Of a stretch of DNA of 64,000 nt, positions 61,800 through 64,000 are shown one piece after another. The translations under genes were made by a program, and so were the position numbers. The stretch is from NCBI GenBank assembly GCA_044347745.1, contig JBIKUD010000009.1, positions 1 through 64,000 on the forward strand, given 5' to 3'. How positions within the stretch are numbered: the stretch's first letter is position 1; each line of letters starts with the position of its first letter. The stretch is from JAIBBV01 sp044347745. GTDB taxonomy: Bacteria; Bdellovibrionota_C; UBA2361; JAFLCA01. Below the pieces are notes generated by a model. It saw only the letters and a list, made by a program, of their open reading frames with translations. It did not search any database and had not been told where the DNA came from.

Positions 61800-63542
61800 A
61801 TGAAATATCACTTTGGTAGGGCTTACTTAAAAGTCTCACTAGCTAGTTTCTTCTGTTGTCTCTCACCCCTTATAGCTTTGGCCCAAGAAAGTTTAATTGT
61901 TGATAGCCAGCAGCCTCCTATTTTCCAGGCTCTATCCCAATATCAACAAAAAACCAAAGAAGCTTTGCAAGCAAATCCTCCTGTCTTAAATTTGCTAGAC
62001 CTTAGCGATGACGCAAAAAAAGCCCTAGCACTTGCGCTTGAAGACAACACACTTCGGCAAAAACTAAGTGATCCTATTACTAAAGTTCCCTACAGAAACG
62101 AAGTATTTACTGCTCGGCCTGTTCGCGCGGGTGACGGTGCAGACTCAGATTCCCAATGTGCAAATAAAATCTGCTGGTCCTTTGAAATATTCAATTTTAC
62201 CAGACATTCCAGCTTGAGAGCTGTAGTTAATTTGACCGATGCAAAGCTAATAGGAATTAAAGAATTTAAAACACTTCTGCCTGAAATCCCCACTCACCTA
62301 GAAAAGCTCGCAATCGAAATTGCTAGCCGCACACCAGAAGTGCAAAAGCAGCTTGGTCTAAAACCGAATCCCGATAATTTTGTGATGGCCGGAACCAAAA
62401 CCGCCCTCAATCGAAGCCGCTGCGAACGCTCTGAACATCTTTGCGTTGCTCCAACATTTGTTGTTGGCAAGCGAGCACTATGGTCAATTGTTGATCTTGT
62501 TGAAGGCAGAGTAGTTGGCACCCGATTTACCGAATGGAGCGAGAATGCGCCAATTGCATTTACCGAAGACCGGATTCGCGACGAGCATATTTTACGGGAA
62601 CTTTGCCAAAAATCCTCCTCCTATTCACGAGATGGCTGGACTTTCCAATACCACCTCACATCGTCGGATGGCCTAGATATCAGCCAGTTACGCTACAAAG
62701 GCAAACTGCTACTTCAAAGCTTTAAAAACGCAGACTGGCATGTCAGTTATTCTGATAAAGATGGCTTTGGATATAGCGATGCGGTGGGATGCCCGCTCTT
62801 TAGTGCCGCAGCCGTAGTTCCAGCCACGCTTCCAAAGACCAAAGAGTTGACCTGGGCAAACTGGCCAGCGGGCTTTGAGTTTCACATCGACTTTCTAAGT
62901 AAGTTATGGCCACTCCCCTGTAATTATTACTACGAGCAACGACTGCAACTTTTTTCTAACGGAACGTTTAGACCAGCAGTTGCAAACGTTGGGAGAGGCT
63001 GCGGAGAACCTGGTATGTATCGGCCAGTCATGCGCCTTGAGCTTCCTTTTGACTCTGCCTATTTTGATGTTTGGAATGGGGCCTCTTGGGACACCTGGAC
63101 ACACGAGAAGTGGGAAGTGATCAATAAAGACACTGCCGTAACGGTAGAAGGATATCGCTATCGCGTTCGCAACGCTGACGGCAGTGGGTACTACTTGGCC
63201 CCAGGCCGCGGACAGTTTGGAGACAAAGGCAGAGGCGACAACGCTTGGACCTATGTAGTTCTTAATAAAGGGCTTGATGAAGAAGGAAAAGCAGACCTTC
63301 CAACTCTTGGACCGTGCTGCAACACCAACCATGAACAAGGACCAGAAAAGTTTATCGGCCCAAATCCTGAACAAATAGCGGGTAAAAAACTAACACTTTG
63401 GTACGTGCCGCAAATGCAGAATGAAAGCAAAGCTGGCTCAGAATATTGCTGGGGAAATACGGTTATTAAAGATGGGAAAGTGGAAAAACTGGAGTACCCA
63501 TGTGTAGCTGGTCCGCTTTTTGTTCCATTTGAGAAGCCCTAA
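61800..63542 (+). CDS. Secreted copper amine oxidase-like protein
   Basis: 580 residues with a signal peptide ending LIALAQ. The middle resembles the N-terminal and catalytic domains of copper amine oxidases: AVVNLTDAKLIG, LAIEIASRTPEVQKQL, LRYKGKLLLQSFKNADWHVSYSDKDGFGY, then NYYY (N375-Y378), where the TPQ motif NYD/EY is expected. The His-X-His copper pair expected downstream seems replaced (GMYRPVMRLELPFD), so copper binding and catalysis are doubtful. Assignment is by pattern and is moderate only. The stop overlaps the next gene by 1 nt (TAATG), so the two are coupled. Confidence 0.5.
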   Translation: MKYHFGRAYLKVSLASFFCCLSPLIALAQESLIVDSQQPPIFQALSQYQQKTKEALQANPPVLNLLDLSDDAKKALALALEDNTLRQKLSDPITKVPYRNEVFTARPVRAGDGADSDSQCANKICWSFEIFNFTRHSSLRAVVNLTDAKLIGIKEFKTLLPEIPTHLEKLAIEIASRTPEVQKQLGLKPNPDNFVMAGTKTALNRSRCERSEHLCVAPTFVVGKRALWSIVDLVEGRVVGTRFTEWSENAPIAFTEDRIRDEHILRELCQKSSSYSRDGWTFQYHLTSSDGLDISQLRYKGKLLLQSFKNADWHVSYSDKDGFGYSDAVGCPLFSAAAVVPATLPKTKELTWANWPAGFEFHIDFLSKLWPLPCNYYYEQRLQLFSNGTFRPAVANVGRGCGEPGMYRPVMRLELPFDSAYFDVWNGASWDTWTHEKWEVINKDTAVTVEGYRYRVRNADGSGYYLAPGRGQFGDKGRGDNAWTYVVLNKGLDEEGKADLPTLGPCCNTNHEQGPEKFIGPNPEQIAGKKLTLWYVPQMQNESKAGSEYCWGNTVIKDGKVEKLEYPCVAGPLFVPFEKP

Positions 63543-64000
63543 TGAGTTCGGCTTACTTTATGAAGACCACTTGCCTTACACTTGCTTCCATTTGTTGCCT
63601 CCTCGCTTTCTGTAAAGCAAGCTACGCACAATCTGACAGCAGCTCTCATTGCGCAAGAACTCCTCAATTCGCAATTTCGCGGGGAATAAAAAATCCAATA
63701 ATCTCTACCTCAGACCGCATGAGGACTGGAATCAGCTTATATCAGCAAAATCCTGACGGCAGCATGTCCAAACCACTTCAGCTGCCATCATGGACCAGCG
63801 CTGGCCGCCTGGGAGGGTTTGTAGTTGATCAATTGGGGAACATATTTGTAGTGCCCGTGCCAAATGTGAATACCCTTGAAAATCCGCCCGAGAAACAGAA
63901 TTGGATGTATAAAATTGATTCTGTCACCGGGGAACTAGAGGTTTTTACAAAGTTGCCTGTCTCAGTACTACCAAGCCAACTGAATCCGTATGGCTTACTT
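63542..64000 (+). CDS. Secreted protein, partial (3' end outside window)
   Basis: The first 153 codons. A signal peptide (residues 1-30, ending KASYA) and a mature part with GGFVVDQLGNIFVVPVP and MYKIDSVTGELEVF, a strand pattern reminiscent of beta-propeller repeats. An internal ATG at 63560 gives a similarly good signal. Its start overlaps the stop of the oxidase-like gene, so it is likely a partner of that protein. The family cannot be called from the fragment. Confidence 0.6.
   Translation, partial: MSSAYFMKTTCLTLASICCLLAFCKASYAQSDSSSHCARTPQFAISRGIKNPIISTSDRMRTGISLYQQNPDGSMSKPLQLPSWTSAGRLGGFVVDQLGNIFVVPVPNVNTLENPPEKQNWMYKIDSVTGELEVFTKLPVSVLPSQLNPYGLL

Overview
The window reads as chromosomal DNA of a Gram-negative bacterium with a moderate GC content (high 40s per cent by eye). 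Several features point to a deltaproteobacteria-like lineage (Bdellovibrionota, Myxococcota, SAR324 or similar), but the phylum cannot be fixed from the sequence alone. These are the partial synteny rpmF-fabG-acpP-glyA-nrdR, a complete alternative complex III operon, a bactofilin, many secreted and lipobox proteins, and an LpoA-like lipoprotein. I found no rRNA, tRNA or CRISPR array.

Layout. 1-3.6 kb (minus): nrdR (partial), glyA, acpP, fabG, rpmF. 3.8-11.3 kb (minus): the six-gene alternative complex III operon actABCDEF, a quinol:electron-acceptor oxidoreductase. 11.6-14.5 kb: a succinate-semialdehyde dehydrogenase followed by a REP-associated tyrosine transposase (RAYT) flanked by its own REP-like palindromes. 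14.6-21.6 kb: nadB, a Nudix hydrolase, a secreted calcium-repeat protein, ssb, yceD, mgtE. 21.6-27.4 kb (minus): LpoA-like lipoprotein, lon, a secreted gluzincin, a BON lipoprotein. 27.8-30.3 kb: a trypsin-like lipoprotein, a membrane protein and a small secreted protein. 30.4-36.3 kb: grpE-dnaK-dnaJ, with recO and a family-2 glycosyltransferase divergent. 36.4-41.2 kb (minus): FmdB-like protein, yggT, a lone fliN, yggS, maf, guaB.

41.3-49.1 kb is the accessory part. A truncated DDE transposase lies next to one giant gene (2171 codons). It encodes an N-terminal M48-type zinc protease motif set, more than 1000 residues with no domain I recognise, and a C-terminal ABC1/UbiB-type atypical kinase domain. 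The kinase keeps its catalytic residues, but the usual ATP-binding lysine and the KxGQ motif are changed. This is the best candidate here for an undescribed system.

49.1-60.2 kb carries the cell-shape machinery: mreB-mreC-mreD-mrdA-rodA, a bactofilin, and a stand-alone penicillin-binding transpeptidase with a lysine-rich tail. rplS is embedded in it, and a nested, probably structured RNA between mreB and its upstream gene resembles 6S RNA. 60.3-64 kb: cysS, then a translationally coupled pair of secreted proteins. The first resembles copper amine oxidases and the second runs off the end of the window.
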